Part shown: piece after piece, positions 5,770-6,065 of the stretch
Numbering within the stretch: position 1 is the first letter of the stretch
Layout: each line of letters begins with the position of its first letter
NCBI GenBank assembly: GCA_026398285.1
Contig: JAPLTI010000212.1
Span: 1 to 6,065 of the forward strand
Length of the DNA stretch: 6,065 nucleotides
Reading direction: 5' to 3'
DNA from: Verrucomicrobiota bacterium
GTDB taxonomy: Bacteria; Verrucomicrobiota; Verrucomicrobiia; Chthoniobacterales; Terrimicrobiaceae
Notes under the pieces: model-generated
Told to the model about the DNA's origin: nothing
Database searches by the model: none
Seen by the model: only the letters and a program-made list of their open reading frames with translations
Program-made: the position numbers and the translations under genes

Positions 5770-5895
5770 GGTGTCGGAAAGATCGAGAGCCGCCTGCGGT
5801 GCGTCACCGACTTTGAATTGATCCACCTTGCCAAGGTATTCAAATGCCGGGTGAGTGATTTCTTTGGTGTAGAGCAAGACCAGTGCAGGAACTAA
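5770..5895 (+). pseudogene. 3' remnant of an XRE-family helix-turn-helix gene
   Basis: Immediately after the last 21-bp unit the frame reads GVGKIESRLRCVTDFELIH, then LAKVFKCRVSDFFGV, and stops at TAA 5893-5895. This is the second half of an XRE/Cro-type HTH: the xxKIExxxRxVTDFELxxLAK pattern covers the end of the recognition helix and helices four and five. The first HTH helices, usually about 40 residues, are missing; the 21-bp array lies where they should be. The same frame is open back to a TTG at 5458, but that stretch is made of the promoter region, the inverted tRNA fragment and the array, so I do not call it an intact gene. XRE proteins commonly regulate toxin-antitoxin or restriction systems; which system this one served is unknown. 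Less likely, the whole 5458-5895 frame is expressed as a hybrid protein. Confidence 0.68.
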
Positions 5896-5948
5896 GGTAG
5901 GAGTTGGGTCTTTTCAGTTCTGCACTCATCATTACCTGCACCTATGGG

Positions 5949-5980
5949 TTGCATTTTCGAGGGGGGCGGATTTTTATATT
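5949..5980 (+). promoter_or_regulatory. Possible promoter for the gene at the right edge
   Basis: TATATT at 5975-5980 matches the -10 consensus at five of six positions and lies in an A+T-rich stretch. TTGCAT at 5949-5954 would serve as -35, but the 20-base spacer is longer than ideal. It would start transcription about 45 bases before the ATG at 6032. The rest of 5896-6031 shows no gene. Confidence 0.35.
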
Positions 5981-6031
5981 GTCTGCTATTTACGCTTGTC
6001 TTCTCTTTGGTTTTTTCAAGGATGGTCTTCT

Positions 6032-6065
6032 ATGGCATCAATTCCGAAAAAAGTAGCAGAGCGGC
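6032..6065 (+). CDS. Start of a gene, possibly an HsdR N-terminal-like restriction protein (partial)
   Basis: Only eleven codons are visible, MASIPKKVAER, and the gene runs off the right edge. AAGGA at 6018-6022, nine bases before the ATG, is a good Shine-Dalgarno sequence and favours this start over the ATG at 6022, which is in a different frame. The opening M-[AS]-x-IPKKV-x-ER resembles the N-terminus of proteins annotated as type I restriction enzyme R (HsdR N-terminal domain) family, which I recall as continuing with a phrase like KKFQPxLQxAKxRDVNE. Eleven residues are too few to prove this. A restriction-type gene would suit the neighbouring toxin-antitoxin module. The start itself is well supported; the product is a guess from recall. 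Confidence 0.5.
   Translation, partial: MASIPKKVAER

Noticed and set aside
5551..5843. Minus-strand repetitive frames (WHAMPER-type and LARHARA-type peptides)
   Set aside because: They arise because a 21-bp repeat without stop codons keeps frames open; no start signal or family supports them.
5458..5895. Open + strand frame of 145 codons starting at TTG
   Set aside because: It is stitched from the antitoxin upstream region, the inverted tRNA fragment, the stop-free 21-bp array and the XRE remnant; only the last 42 codons look like real coding sequence.

Overview
The window looks like chromosomal DNA from a member of the Verrucomicrobiota, or at least the Planctomycetes-Verrucomicrobia-Chlamydiae group. 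The main clue is a 51-codon gene (2187-2342) that I recognise as the small basic protein family found in Chlamydia and Verrucomicrobia. This is recognition from memory, not a search.

Left part, 1-4235: compact housekeeping DNA, all on the + strand. A large AsmA-like protein entering from the left (YdbH-like) overlaps by 4 bases a lipoprotein that reads as YnbE and YdbL joined in one chain. In E. coli, YdbH, YnbE and YdbL form an intermembrane bridge linked to phospholipid transport, so these two genes are probably a condensed form of it. Next come the small basic protein, an rRNA pseudouridine synthase of the RsuA/RluB family, the bifunctional riboflavin enzyme RibD (its start lies inside the previous gene), and tRNA-Thr(CGU).

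Right part, 4236-6065: everything after the tRNA looks like accessory DNA and is visibly richer in A+T outside the repeat. On the minus strand is a two-gene toxin-antitoxin module of the VapB45/VapC45 type, with the antitoxin first and a GTGA overlap. Upstream of it lies an exact 27-base inverted copy of the anticodon-loop to T-stem part of the tRNA-Thr gene. Thirteen bases further is a tandem array of nine 21-bp units (eight clear, one degenerate) with a conserved dyad. The array runs straight into the 3' remnant of an XRE-type helix-turn-helix gene. The window ends in the first codons of a gene that may encode a type I restriction (HsdR N-terminal-like) protein.

Together this suggests a small defence or mobility island next to tRNA-Thr that has been rearranged. 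The unusual parts are the inverted tRNA fragment in the antitoxin upstream region, the adjoining 21-bp array, and the apparent YnbE-YdbL fusion.
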